Shown one piece after another: positions 1 to 8,309 of a DNA stretch of 44,800 bases (positions are counted from its first letter, which is position 1; each line of letters opens with the position of its first letter). Both the position numbers and the translations under genes were made by a program. A model generated the notes under the pieces. That model searched no databases. It worked only from the letters and a program-made list of their open reading frames with translations, and was not told the DNA's origin. This DNA is from Verrucomicrobiota bacterium (GTDB taxonomy: Bacteria; Verrucomicrobiota; Verrucomicrobiia; Chthoniobacterales; Chthoniobacteraceae), in assembly GCA_003402745.1 (NCBI GenBank), contig QQND01000018.1, positions 1 through 44,800 of the forward strand. The letters run 5' to 3'.

Positions 1-129
1 GGGCAGATAAAGAACCAAAAGACCTCGGGAAATAGAGGTGACGTGGGTGAAGGTGCTCTAGCATTTGTTCTAGCTTTGCCTCTTTTGGCGCCGTCTAATA
101 TCTCTAAATCATTATAATTCAACTAAAAG

Positions 130-201
130 TGTCTCCGGCGAGGATCGAACTCGCATTTACAGTTTAGGAAACCATTGTTCTATCCATTGAACTACGGAGA
201 C
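130..201 (-). tRNA. tRNA-Arg (anticodon CCT)
   Basis: The reverse complement folds into a full cloverleaf. It has a 7-bp acceptor stem (GTCTCCG with CGGAGAC), a GTTC/GAAC D stem and a 5-bp anticodon stem containing G-U pairs. The anticodon loop is TTCCTAA, which gives anticodon CCT. The T stem is GCGAG/CTCGC around the canonical TTCGATC loop. The discriminator base is A, and CCA is not encoded. It decodes the AGG arginine codon. It lies downstream of dinB on the same strand. I saw no integrase or duplicated tRNA 3' end to suggest that it serves as an integration site. Confidence 0.95.
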
Positions 202-206
202 GAAAC

Positions 207-228
207 AGCCTTCTACCCTACCAAGGCT
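207..228 (-). terminator. Hairpin downstream of dinB, possible terminator
   Basis: A 6-bp inverted repeat (AGCCTT / AAGGCT, 10-nt loop) lies between the dinB stop and the tRNA-Arg gene. On the minus strand it is followed only by a short GTTT run, so it is a weak intrinsic terminator at best. It could instead be a processing signal ahead of the tRNA. Confidence 0.35.
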
Positions 229-239
229 CGCACCAAGCC

Positions 240-1340
240 TCAACCCTCCGTTTTATCCGCTTCAAACGCCAGTCGTAATTGCGCCGTAACCGGCGCAACC
301 AACGTCGACGCCCCAATCCCAAGTAGCCTCAGCGGGCGGTTCACCAACTTGTGGACCGCCAACAGGTGGCAGCTCAAACGGTAAATCTCCGCTGCCCCAA
401 CGACCGGCTCCTCCAGCCGAAGCTGCCGCGTCAGAGTGTGGAAGTCTCCGTACCGCACCTTCACTTGGACCGTCAACGCCCCCAAATTCTGCTGCGATAG
501 TGTCCCAGCAAGGTCGGCAGCCATCTCCCTCAGGGCCTCCCGCAAAACAGCCCGCTGCTCGGTGTCCTCGGCAAAAGTGTGCTCGGCACTGATGCTCTTG
601 CGCTCGCGGTCCAATTCCAGGGGGCGGTCGTCCTCGCCAAAGGCCCGCATTTTCAGGTTGATAGATGAGGACCCAACCAGTTCCTCCAGGGCTCCATGCC
701 TGTCCTGGATGTCGCCGATGGTTCGGAAGCCGGCGGACTCCAACTGTTGGGCCGTCACCGGTCCCACGCCGTGGATAGAGCGGACGGGAAGGGGGCGAAG
801 GAAGGCGATTTTACCAGCCTCTGAAATAAGGGTGAGGCCGTCGGGCTTTTGAAAGTCGCTGCCGAGCTTTGCAAGGAATTTGTTGGCCGCCACCCCAATG
901 CTGGCGCTCAGGCCGCGTTCGGATCGGATGCGCCCTTTAATATCGCGCGCGAGCGGAAGGGCGGCGCGCAGGGCCGAGTCCTGGTCTGGTTGGTTGCGGC
1001 AGGCCAGGGAGAGGTCCAGGTACGCCTCGTCCACGGACACCTGCTGGACCAGCGAGGTGAGGGATTCAAAGATGGCCATGATGGCCCGGGATTCCTCGCG
1101 GTAGGCGTCCATGCGGGGGCGCACAAAGATGCCTTCGGGACAGAGCTTTCCAGCGGTTCGGGAGGGCATGGCGGAGTGAATTCCAAACCGGCGCGCCTCG
1201 TAGCTCGCGGCGCATATCACTCCACGCCGGTCGGGAGGGGAGCCAACGATGACCGGCTTCCCCCTGTACTCAGGGTGGTCGCGTTGTTCGACAGAGGCGA
1301 AAAAAGCGTCCATATCAACGTGGAAAATGACGCGGTGCAT
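240..1340 (-). CDS. dinB: DNA polymerase IV (Y-family, DinB)
   Basis: This is a Y-family translesion DNA polymerase that copies past damaged bases with low fidelity. The 366-residue length is normal for bacterial Pol IV. The catalytic motifs are visible: HVDMDAFFASVEQ at residues 7-19, carrying the first metal-binding aspartate (D9), and VSVDEAYLD around 101-109, carrying D104 and E105. The tyrosine-bearing segment AASYEARRFGI at 44-54, with the steric-gate region at residues 11-14, fits the fingers and palm. A helix-hairpin-helix-like stretch (VRSIHGVGPVTAQQL) and a little-finger C-terminal half follow. The start is an ATG at the beginning of the conserved N-terminus. It stands alone, with a tRNA downstream and an esterase gene diverging upstream. 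I saw no clear LexA operator. Confidence 0.95.
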   Translation of the reverse strand: MHRVIFHVDMDAFFASVEQRDHPEYRGKPVIVGSPPDRRGVICAASYEARRFGIHSAMPSRTAGKLCPEGIFVRPRMDAYREESRAIMAIFESLTSLVQQVSVDEAYLDLSLACRNQPDQDSALRAALPLARDIKGRIRSERGLSASIGVAANKFLAKLGSDFQKPDGLTLISEAGKIAFLRPLPVRSIHGVGPVTAQQLESAGFRTIGDIQDRHGALEELVGSSSINLKMRAFGEDDRPLELDRERKSISAEHTFAEDTEQRAVLREALREMAADLAGTLSQQNLGALTVQVKVRYGDFHTLTRQLRLEEPVVGAAEIYRLSCHLLAVHKLVNRPLRLLGIGASTLVAPVTAQLRLAFEADKTEG

Positions 1341-1511
1341 GCGGAGACGGCTGGGTGCGAAGGTGGGGCGTACGCTGGAAAGGGCGGTACAACAACGAGG
1401 GGTGAAACGGAGCGGATCTGAGCAAAAAAATGGGGATAGAAGGGGGTGGACTGTTCAGGAGGATGTTTTTAAGGAAAGCTGATTCTTATAGGTTATCTAT
1501 TCGAAATATTT

Positions 1512-2387
1512 ATGAAGGCGTTTTCTATCCTGTATTTTGTCCTGCTAGGTGGCGGTTTGCTGGGAGCTGAGCCTTTCAGCATGCTGCTTTGGCCCGAGGG
1601 AGTGCCCGGAACCACGACGCCGCTTTCGGAGGCCACGTTGAAATTGCGGGCGTCCTACGGGACCCATCCGGGGCGACTCACAGATATTACGACGCCTGAG
1701 ATGACCGTCTACCGGCCTGAAAACCCCAACGGAGCGGCGGTTGTGGTGGCTCCGGGCGGCGGGTTTATGTTTTTGTCCTCCGTGAGTGAGGGCACCCAGG
1801 TGTGTGAATGGCTCAACGGACTGGGGGTGACTGCTGTGCTTTTGAAATACCGGACACCCACCCGGGACGAAGCTCAGCCGTTTGAAAAACCGACGGCGGA
1901 CGCCCTGAGGGCGATCGGGTTGGTACGCCATCACGCCCAGGAGTGGGGCGTGGATCCGGGTCGGGTGGGGCTTCTTGGCTTTTCCGCGGGGGGGAATCTT
2001 CTCGGACACGCGGCTTGCGACAGAGGAGAAAGATCCTACCCAGTGCGTGCGGAGTTTGACGACAAAAAGGGTCCCGATTTCGGCGTGTTTGTGTACGGGG
2101 GCGGCTTTTTGGACAAGGAAGATTCCTCAAAATTCCGGCCCGGGTTCAGCGTTCCAGCGGATGCGCCGCCGATGTTTTTTGTGGTCGCCCACGATGACAA
2201 AAACAATCCGATGGAGGCCGCGCGGCTGTATCTGGAGTACAAAAAACTGGGAGTGCCGGCGGAGCTACACGTGTTCACCCATGGGGGGCATGGGTTTGGA
2301 ATGAAGGCGGGGGAAAAGCCCATCTACCAGTGGCCGCAGCGATGCGGGGAATGGATGCGGTCGATGGGCTTTCTGCGGGCGCGCTGA
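1512..2387 (+). CDS. Secreted alpha/beta-hydrolase (acetyl-esterase/BD-FAE-like)
   Basis: This is a probable exported carbohydrate or carboxyl esterase of the alpha/beta-hydrolase fold. Residues 1-19 form a signal peptide with a hydrophobic core (ILYFVLLGGGLLG). The oxyanion-hole region reads APGGGFMFLS. The nucleophile elbow is GFSAGG with Ser158, and a C-terminal HGGHGFG supplies the catalytic His. The segment APPMFFVVAHDDKNNP probably carries the acid. The 291-residue length fits the BD-FAE/acetyl-xylan-esterase-like group. Such enzymes often remove acetyl or feruloyl groups from plant or algal polysaccharides, but the substrate cannot be read from sequence. It is transcribed divergently from dinB and converges on the rhamnose mutarotase gene. 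Confidence 0.85.
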   Translation: MKAFSILYFVLLGGGLLGAEPFSMLLWPEGVPGTTTPLSEATLKLRASYGTHPGRLTDITTPEMTVYRPENPNGAAVVVAPGGGFMFLSSVSEGTQVCEWLNGLGVTAVLLKYRTPTRDEAQPFEKPTADALRAIGLVRHHAQEWGVDPGRVGLLGFSAGGNLLGHAACDRGERSYPVRAEFDDKKGPDFGVFVYGGGFLDKEDSSKFRPGFSVPADAPPMFFVVAHDDKNNPMEAARLYLEYKKLGVPAELHVFTHGGHGFGMKAGEKPIYQWPQRCGEWMRSMGFLRAR

Positions 2388-2551
2388 GCGCAGATACGGG
2401 CGGGTTCAGCCGCGGCGGGAGCCTGCCGCCTCGGAGGGCAGGGGAGCTTTGTTTTGAATTAGAACCTGCGGGTTTTGTTTTTGCTTGGGCCATCGCCGTG
2501 GGCAGTGGGTTTGCCCTGGGTGAAGTGGTGAATGTCGCCTGGGGCGGATGC

Positions 2552-2887
2552 TCAAGCGTGATGGAATACCTCGTCCATGCGGGACCACCATTCACCAGGC
2601 TTCCGCGAAGGCAGTGGGTCCTGCATCGGTTCCATGTAGGCCCACCACTTTTGGGTGGAGGGATCTTCCGCCATAAGCGCCATGTCTGCGGCGAAGTCCT
2701 CACCCCAGTATTCCAAATAGCTGAAAAGAAACCCTTCGTGGTGGTAGATGGAGTAATTTCGGATGTGGGATTTGGAAATGGTTTCCAAGACCTCGGGCCA
2801 GACCGCCGCGTGGGCGCGCTTGTACTCCTCAAAGTGTTCGGGGCGGACGCGCAGTACGGAACCGTATCGTTCGGGTGTTGTTTTCAT
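2552..2887 (-). CDS. rhaM: L-rhamnose mutarotase
   Basis: This is a small (111 aa) cytoplasmic epimerase that interconverts the alpha and beta anomers of L-rhamnose and so feeds L-rhamnose catabolism. The family signature is clear. An N-terminal RYGSVLRVRPEHFEEYKRAH strand-helix carries the candidate catalytic His and Tyr region. A central HIRNYSIYHH and FSYLEYWG follow, and the C-terminal WWAYMEPMQ is highly characteristic of the RhaM/DUF718 family. The start is an ATG at the expected distance. No rhamnose kinase, isomerase or aldolase gene is adjacent, so it is an isolated member of the pathway here. The nearby esterase and acylation genes suggest a general carbohydrate neighbourhood. Confidence 0.9.
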   Translation of the reverse strand: MKTTPERYGSVLRVRPEHFEEYKRAHAAVWPEVLETISKSHIRNYSIYHHEGFLFSYLEYWGEDFAADMALMAEDPSTQKWWAYMEPMQDPLPSRKPGEWWSRMDEVFHHA

Positions 2888-3094
2888 GGTGGAAGGGAGG
2901 GGAGGATAGTCCTTATCTAAGGAGGGTTAAAGCGGTTTGCTCAAAGCGGGTGAGGTCGCGAATCCTCGCCTCGCGCTTTGGGTGGACAGCCCTTTCGGTC
3001 GGGGCGCCGACTCTGCATTTGTTGCCAGGGGGGCGTGGCAAAGGCCGTCATTTGGGACTCCGGATGCGATGTTATAGGAAGAGCATTCTTCCCA

Positions 3095-4198
3095 ATGAGT
3101 CTTCCTAGTATTCATCTCCAAGTCCCCCTCAAAGCCACGCCTAAGCCCCGGCAAGACCGACACGGAGTGATGCTGACGTTCCTGGCTTTTGGGCTTCTGG
3201 CGCAGGTGCTGCGTTTCTCTGGCAATCCCAACAGCCCGGCATGGGCTGCCTTGGAAACGGTCCGCCAACCGCTGGACATTGCCATTGTCGGAGATTCCCG
3301 GGCGCACGTCGGTTTGGCTCCCGGTAAACTGGGCGGACGTGGCCTTTTTTCCGAGGGCGAGGGGCTTGCAGTCTACAATTTTGCGGTGGATGGTTCGGAC
3401 GCACTTCATCATGCCAGTTTTATTCTGCAGGGACTTTTGAAGCAGGAGCATCCTCCCAGAGTCGTGGTTTTGGCTTCAAATCCCCTTGGTTTTAACGAGG
3501 CGAGGAACAACAACCGGGTGGAGCGGCTCCTGCCTGCGGACCTTCCAATGCTCTGCAAAAACGGAGCCCCCTTGGAGACGTTGCTCGAGATTTTGACGGG
3601 GTTATGTTTTGCACCATACCGGTTGCGGGCGAATGTGGCACAAAACGTGAATCACCTTGGGGATCGTTTGGCATGGCTGTCGGTGCACCTTCAAACTAGG
3701 GTGTTAAAAATGACCTACACTCCGTTGGCTCCGACCAGCGAATATTTTCCACGCGAGTCGGGTTACGTGCCTTTCAAAGTTTTGGTGTGGGCGGCGCGGT
3801 TTGTGCGAGGCATGGCGGATTATTCGCAAAAATATGAGGCGGCACGGCTCAGTGAGCGGCATTTGCTGGCGGCGCGGGATATCCTGCGAGGGGCGCGTCG
3901 CGCGGGCACGCACGTGGTGATTTTGGAGATGCCGGTGGCGTCCTGGTTTGTGGAAAACCTGACGTCCAGAGGGTTTCACGCGGGCTGGCGGCGGCGCATG
4001 GAAGTACTAGCTAACGAGGAAGGCGCGACCTTTATCCAGGATTCGGCGGCTGTGGGTGGGAACGAGGGTTTTGGGGATCCCGGGCACATGAGCTTTGAGA
4101 CATCCCAAGTGTATTCTGAAACACTCGCGCGGAGGCTGAGGGAAATCCCAGCGGTCCAGAAGGCGCTGGGCAGGGAGACGCTGGAGGGAATGTTTTAG
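3095..4198 (+). CDS. Membrane-anchored SGNH/DltD-like protein, partner of MBOAT
   Basis: This 367-residue protein has one N-terminal transmembrane anchor (about residues 25-39) and an extracytoplasmic SGNH-hydrolase-like domain. The block I motif is IVGDSRAHVGL with nucleophile Ser68. The C-terminal block is FGDPGHMS, the D-x-x-H catalytic pair of SGNH/GDSL enzymes. The adjacent downstream MBOAT gene on the same strand (45-bp gap) makes this a two-component O-acylation module like AlgI/AlgX-J or DltB/DltD. In such modules the MBOAT moves an acyl group across the membrane and the SGNH protein transfers it to a polymer. I chose the ATG giving the sequence MSLPSIHL. The same frame stays open upstream to 2978, but that extension is basic and cysteine-rich and looks non-coding. 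The substrate is unknown. Confidence 0.75.
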   Translation: MSLPSIHLQVPLKATPKPRQDRHGVMLTFLAFGLLAQVLRFSGNPNSPAWAALETVRQPLDIAIVGDSRAHVGLAPGKLGGRGLFSEGEGLAVYNFAVDGSDALHHASFILQGLLKQEHPPRVVVLASNPLGFNEARNNNRVERLLPADLPMLCKNGAPLETLLEILTGLCFAPYRLRANVAQNVNHLGDRLAWLSVHLQTRVLKMTYTPLAPTSEYFPRESGYVPFKVLVWAARFVRGMADYSQKYEAARLSERHLLAARDILRGARRAGTHVVILEMPVASWFVENLTSRGFHAGWRRRMEVLANEEGATFIQDSAAVGGNEGFGDPGHMSFETSQVYSETLARRLREIPAVQKALGRETLEGMF

Positions 4199-4243
4199 AG
4201 CACTTTTTTGGGGGAGCGTTAGACGGAGAGGGCAGGGGGGCGT

Positions 4244-5647
4244 ATGTATTTTAACTCACTCACGTTTGTTTATTTTCTAGTTGCTGTCATCGCGGTGAAC
4301 GCGTGTTTGCCACAGGGATTTAGAAACCGTTGGATTTTGGGGGCCTCTTTGCTGTTTTACGCGAGCTGGAGCCCGATTTGCATTTTGCTTCTTTTGGCAA
4401 CTGCCGCCGTGGACTACGGGGTGGCCCTTAAAATGGCGAGCCTGCCCACCCTGAGGGGGCGCAAACCTTGGCTTGTTTGCAGCATCAGCATTGCCGTCGG
4501 AAGTCTCCTCTTTTTCAAATATACGCAGATGGCTGTGGACACCGCCGGTTGGCTGGCTTCTTGGACCGGAAATGCTTGGGAGCCGCCCCTCCTTGCGATC
4601 GTCCTGCCGCTGGGGATTTCTTTTTACACGTTTGAAACCATCAGCTACGGCATCGATGTCTACCGGGGTAAACTGGAGCCGAAGCGCAGTTTTTTTGAAT
4701 ACCTGAGTTTTTTGATGTTTTTTCCAAAACTCATTGCGGGCCCCATCGTGAGGGCGAGTGAGTTTTTGCCTCAGTTTTCGGCTTCCCGTTCCTGTTCTCC
4801 CGAGGGTACCCAAAAGGCGCTGCATCTGCTGGCAATTGGCTTTGGAAAAAAGGTGCTGTTGGCCGATAATTTTGCGCCCTTCATTGAAAGAGTGTTCACC
4901 GCGCCGCTGGAGCACAACCGCTGGGCATGCTTGGTGGCGGTGTTCGGTTATTCGATGCAGGTCTATTTGGATTTCTCCGCATACACGGACATTGCCCACG
5001 GCTGCGCAAAACTTCTGGGGTACGACTTGCCCAAAAATTTCAACAAACCGTACTTAGCGGTGAGCATATCGGATTTTTGGCGGCGCTGGCACATGAGTCT
5101 CTCCCGTTGGTTTAGGGACTATTTTTACATCCCGCTCGGCGGCAATCAGGGCTCCCTTTTGAGAACGTACCGAAATCTGTTCCTGACGATGCTCCTAGGA
5201 GGTCTGTGGCACGGAGCAAACTGGACATTCGTGGCGTGGGGGGCTCTCAACGGAACGTTTCTGCTGTTGGAACGGCTCTGGTATGATGCTCGAGGGGAGC
5301 AAATTCCTCGGGAGTCTGCGATGGGAGCGACGGAGCGGCGTCTGCGAATTGTCCTTGTTTTTGGTTTGATCACTTTCACTCGCATCTTTTTCCGGTCCCC
5401 CACTTTTTCTGTCGCAACGGATATGCTCCACTCCATTTTTCGTACAACGGAAATGGGTGCTGAAAAAGAGTTCGCTCTCATTGGGATTCCGGTTGCCAGT
5501 TTTGCGTACATTTATGTTTCAAAGTACCGGGAGCGGTGGCTTCGTGCCTCGTTTGAAGGCTGGGTGATTCCTGGTTACGCTCTGTACCTGACGCTTCTTC
5601 TCGCCCTCGGGGCCACACGAGCCGAATTCATCTATTTTCAGTTTTAG
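4244..5647 (+). CDS. MBOAT family O-acyltransferase (AlgI/DltB-like)
   Basis: This is a polytopic membrane-bound O-acyltransferase (467 aa) with about ten or more hydrophobic segments. The MBOAT core is plain: PLGISFYTFETISYGIDVYRG, the LSFLMFFPKLIAGPIVR stretch, FSAYTDIAHG and the catalytic-histidine motif GLWHGANWTFVAWG with His323. It probably transfers acetyl groups to an exported polysaccharide together with the SGNH protein encoded just upstream. A purine-rich AGGGGGGC lies a few bases before the ATG and is a plausible ribosome-binding site. Length and order match the AlgI/DltB branch. The acylated polymer cannot be inferred, because no polysaccharide synthase is adjacent. Confidence 0.93.
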   Translation: MYFNSLTFVYFLVAVIAVNACLPQGFRNRWILGASLLFYASWSPICILLLLATAAVDYGVALKMASLPTLRGRKPWLVCSISIAVGSLLFFKYTQMAVDTAGWLASWTGNAWEPPLLAIVLPLGISFYTFETISYGIDVYRGKLEPKRSFFEYLSFLMFFPKLIAGPIVRASEFLPQFSASRSCSPEGTQKALHLLAIGFGKKVLLADNFAPFIERVFTAPLEHNRWACLVAVFGYSMQVYLDFSAYTDIAHGCAKLLGYDLPKNFNKPYLAVSISDFWRRWHMSLSRWFRDYFYIPLGGNQGSLLRTYRNLFLTMLLGGLWHGANWTFVAWGALNGTFLLLERLWYDARGEQIPRESAMGATERRLRIVLVFGLITFTRIFFRSPTFSVATDMLHSIFRTTEMGAEKEFALIGIPVASFAYIYVSKYRERWLRASFEGWVIPGYALYLTLLLALGATRAEFIYFQF

Positions 5648-5705
5648 GGGAAGATCTTGGACGAGGGTTGAATCGCGGCGTTTGAAGGCCGACAGGTGCC
5701 GGCTT

Positions 5706-5734
5706 AAAAGCCCCTGCTGGCGCGGGGCCTTTTT
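5706..5734 (+). terminator. Probable intrinsic terminator after MBOAT gene
   Basis: About 60 nt past the MBOAT stop, an AAAAGCCCC arm and a GGGGCCTTTT arm flank a 9-nt loop, with one bulged C. A run of five T's closes the 3' side. GC-rich stem plus T-tract fits a Rho-independent terminator. Confidence 0.55.
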
Positions 5735-5930
5735 GGGTTTTCAGTGGGATCCACCCAATTTCCACGGGCTTTTGAATCGGGGGGACATCGTGGCGCAGGA
5801 TGCCGACCGGTTTTTTTGTGCGACAAGGGTATGGAAATCTCCTGCGAAGCTCTGCCGCCAACACAGCGGGGAACGGATTGGACTCCGTAAGTTTCTGCAA
5901 TCTCGGCCGAGGCAGAAAAGGGGCAATGAA

Positions 5931-6689
5931 TCAGCCGTTCCACGTGGTTCCATCCCACACAGCCATCCGCTCGATCATGGACACGGCGGCCTCCGAGAAG
6001 GTGGCAAAAAGCGCTTCCCCCTTTTCGGCGGTTGCCGCCCGGGGATCCCCCACGTGGCCTGAAGCGCTGCGGTCGGGCATGGTCCATCCCCGGGTTGCGG
6101 GTTCAAAAGGCGTTCCGAAGTCTTGCGGGGCGACCAGTGTGTGACTTTTGACGAGATACGGTGCGAGGCGGAGGACCATGGAAGTTTCCCATTCGCAGGC
6201 GTGGCCCATGACTTTTTGGCTCAGATCTGGATGCGATCGGTGCGGTTCCTGCACTAAATTCCAGTAGGTGGCGAACAGGAGAAGATGCTCGTTGTTTTTG
6301 CGGTGTTTTTGCCGGACTTCAAATACGGCCTGTTTGCCCGGGACATCGTTGCCGCCATGCCCGTTGAGGAGCAGGAGGCGTCTAAAGCCGTGCGTGATAA
6401 AGTTTTCAAGCAGGCCACAGAGAAGGTCAAGGTAGACGCGCGGTTCTGCGGAGAGAGTGCCGGAGAAATCCAAGTGGTGGTGGGAATTTCCAAGCCATTG
6501 CAAGGGTGTAAAAAGAGCCCGATCTCCAAGGGCAAGCTCGGCACGGCGGGCGATTTCCCCCATCAAAAGCGAGTCGGTGGAGACGGGGAGGTGGGGGCCG
6601 TGTTGCTCGAGGGCGGCGATCGGAAAAATAACCGGCGTATTCCTGTCTAGGGCGTGGATAGTGGGCCAGGTGAGGTCGAAGAGATTCAT
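5931..6689 (-). CDS. Creatininase-family amidohydrolase
   Basis: This is a 252-residue metal-dependent amidohydrolase of the creatininase family, which includes creatininase, MftE peptidase and FAPy deformylase. The metal-site motifs are present: ALEQHGPHLPVSTD near residue 27 (Glu, His and Asp ligands) and NGHGGN near residue 110. A later segment, HACEWETSMVLRLAP, supplies the conserved Glu. The real substrate is uncertain, since many family members in this phylum are not creatininases. Reading begins at an ATG matching the family N-terminus (LTWP). It is transcribed towards the MBOAT terminator region. No mycofactocin or purine genes accompany it. Confidence 0.88.
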   Translation of the reverse strand: MNLFDLTWPTIHALDRNTPVIFPIAALEQHGPHLPVSTDSLLMGEIARRAELALGDRALFTPLQWLGNSHHHLDFSGTLSAEPRVYLDLLCGLLENFITHGFRRLLLLNGHGGNDVPGKQAVFEVRQKHRKNNEHLLLFATYWNLVQEPHRSHPDLSQKVMGHACEWETSMVLRLAPYLVKSHTLVAPQDFGTPFEPATRGWTMPDRSASGHVGDPRAATAEKGEALFATFSEAAVSMIERMAVWDGTTWNG

Positions 6690-6994
6690 TGGGAGTGGGG
6701 GTGAAAAAGGGGACTAGAAACTGATTTTTGAGGCCCAAAAAAGTCAGGTGCAAGCTTGTCCCAATTTCCTTTCCCTTTGCAACGTTGCTGCGTTCATCGC
6801 CGGCAGCGCGAAGGCCTGTGCTGGGCGACTCGTCAGATGCGGTGAGGCCTGGGGATCCAAGGTTGTTTGGATGGTATGAAAGGCCCATCCAGAACGAAGC
6901 TGGGGAGTATTCGACGGGGGACTCGCTCGTGCGAGCTAGCGGTTTGGGGTCAAGAGGGAATACCCGCCGCAATCCTTTAAATGACGGGATTCAA
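6690..6994. other. Intergenic region, no gene recognised
   Basis: This stretch lies between the creatininase start and the end of the first DUF1552 gene. Both strands carry partly open frames, but none has a recognisable motif or credible start. It holds a perfect 10-bp palindrome GCAACGTTGC at 6779-6788 and a GCTCG/CGAGC hairpin at 6925-6936, about 60 nt downstream of the DUF1552 stop. It presumably includes the creatininase promoter. Confidence 0.5.
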
Positions 6995-8281
6995 TCACGC
7001 GACGATCTCCTTCAGCACACCGGTGCTGTCGCCGTGACGCTCGGCATGAACCCCGATGCCATGCAGCATTGTGAGCCACGCATTGCATAGAGGCGTGTCC
7101 TTGGGGGCGACGATGCTGTGGCCGAGCTTGAGGCCTGCACCGCGACCGGTGAGAATGGTGGGGCAGTTCGAGAGTTCGTGGCCGGTGCGGATGTTACTGC
7201 CGTAGGCAAGTGCGATATGGTCGAAAAGAGTGCTGCCGTCCGCTTCTTTTGTGGCTTTGAGTTTGTCGAGAAAGCCCGCGAGAAGTTCGCTTTGCGCGAT
7301 GTCGCGGCGCTGGGAGGCGTCGAGCTTTTCTCCGAGGGTGGTGTGGTAGTGGCTCATGTCGTGAGGGAAGACTTTGATGCCGAGACTGGTGAGCAGGCTG
7401 GCAACGGGCTGGCGATACGTCATGACGCGAGTGCTGTCGGTCTGCATGGCGGCGAGCATGATGTCGTAGGTCAGCTTGATTTCATCGGTGCCTTTGTTGA
7501 AGGCAGTGGGTTCGCCAAAGGGTGCTTTCGGGGGCGGCACGCCGATCCACTGCTCCTCCTTGGTGAGGCGTGTCTCGATGTCGCGGATGCTTTGGAAGTA
7601 TTCCTCGACCTTGGCGTTGTCGGCGCGGCTGAGTCCGCGTTGCACGGTCTTGGCATTTTCGAGCACGGTGTCGAGTACGCTGCGTTTCTCGACGAGCATG
7701 GCCCTTTGCTTTTCAATCGGAGTGTCGTCCCTAGCGAATAGACGATGGTAGGCAGCGAGCGGGCCGCTGAGGCCCGAGACAGGTTTGCCGCTGATGTCCC
7801 AGGCCATGGAGAGTCCGGGGCCGTGGCCGGATGCCTCGGCGCGTTCGCTGTCGTCGAGTTGTAGCGAGGCAAAGCGCGTTTCCAATCCGAGTTTTGCGGC
7901 GGCCACTTGGTCGGCGCTGATGCTGTTGCTAAAGCTTTGCCCTGGCTGCGCGTAACGGTTCGCGCCTGTGAGCCACATGGTGCTGCCCCAGTGTCCTTCG
8001 TTATTGTATTTGTTCCAGAGGCCCTGCACGACGGTCATGTCCTTCTTGTGCCGTGTGAGGGGCGCGAGGCCCTTGGGGATTTCATAGTCCGCTCCGGGCT
8101 TCTTGATGTCGGGATACCAGGTCGGCTCGGTGACGCCATAGCCGAAGGAGAGAAACACGAGGCGTTTCGGCGGTGTCGCAGGCGCTGCCGCTGAGGCGAA
8201 GCGGCGGAAGCCGAGGGAATCAAGCACAGGCAGCGCGACAATGGCGGCGGTGGATTGTAGGAAGTGACGGCGGGTTTTCAT
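6995..8281 (-). CDS. Tat-exported DUF1552 protein, copy 1
   Basis: This 428-residue protein belongs to the DUF1552 family, which is abundant in Planctomycetes and Verrucomicrobiota and has no established biochemical role. The N-terminus, MKTRRHFLQSTAAIVALPVL, looks like a Tat signal, with an RRHFLQ twin-arginine motif before a hydrophobic core. This suggests export of a folded, possibly cofactor-bearing protein. Conserved landmarks include LSFGYGVTEPTWYP, WLTGANRY, GHGPGLSMAWD, the MTYRQPVASLL region, HDMSHYH and CNAWLTMLHGIGV. It lies 28 bp downstream of the cytochrome-like gene on the same strand, so the two are probably co-transcribed. It is the same length as copy 2 at 19215-20501 and aligns with it end to end. 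Confidence 0.88.
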   Translation of the reverse strand: MKTRRHFLQSTAAIVALPVLDSLGFRRFASAAAPATPPKRLVFLSFGYGVTEPTWYPDIKKPGADYEIPKGLAPLTRHKKDMTVVQGLWNKYNNEGHWGSTMWLTGANRYAQPGQSFSNSISADQVAAAKLGLETRFASLQLDDSERAEASGHGPGLSMAWDISGKPVSGLSGPLAAYHRLFARDDTPIEKQRAMLVEKRSVLDTVLENAKTVQRGLSRADNAKVEEYFQSIRDIETRLTKEEQWIGVPPPKAPFGEPTAFNKGTDEIKLTYDIMLAAMQTDSTRVMTYRQPVASLLTSLGIKVFPHDMSHYHTTLGEKLDASQRRDIAQSELLAGFLDKLKATKEADGSTLFDHIALAYGSNIRTGHELSNCPTILTGRGAGLKLGHSIVAPKDTPLCNAWLTMLHGIGVHAERHGDSTGVLKEIVA

Positions 8282-8309
8282 GGATGGGGATTTGTTTGAG
8301 TGAGCGGGG

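Noticed and set aside
1-129. Structured segment considered as tmRNA or a hammerhead ribozyme
   Set aside because: Neither the tmRNA tag and tRNA-like end nor the hammerhead core bases are present.
130-201. tRNA-Arg considered as an integration site of a mobile element
   Set aside because: No integrase, no repeated tRNA 3' segment and no change to phage-like genes around it.
6690-6994. Partly open frames on both strands considered as a gene
   Set aside because: No start with support and no recognisable domain. The frames run into neighbouring genes as shadows.
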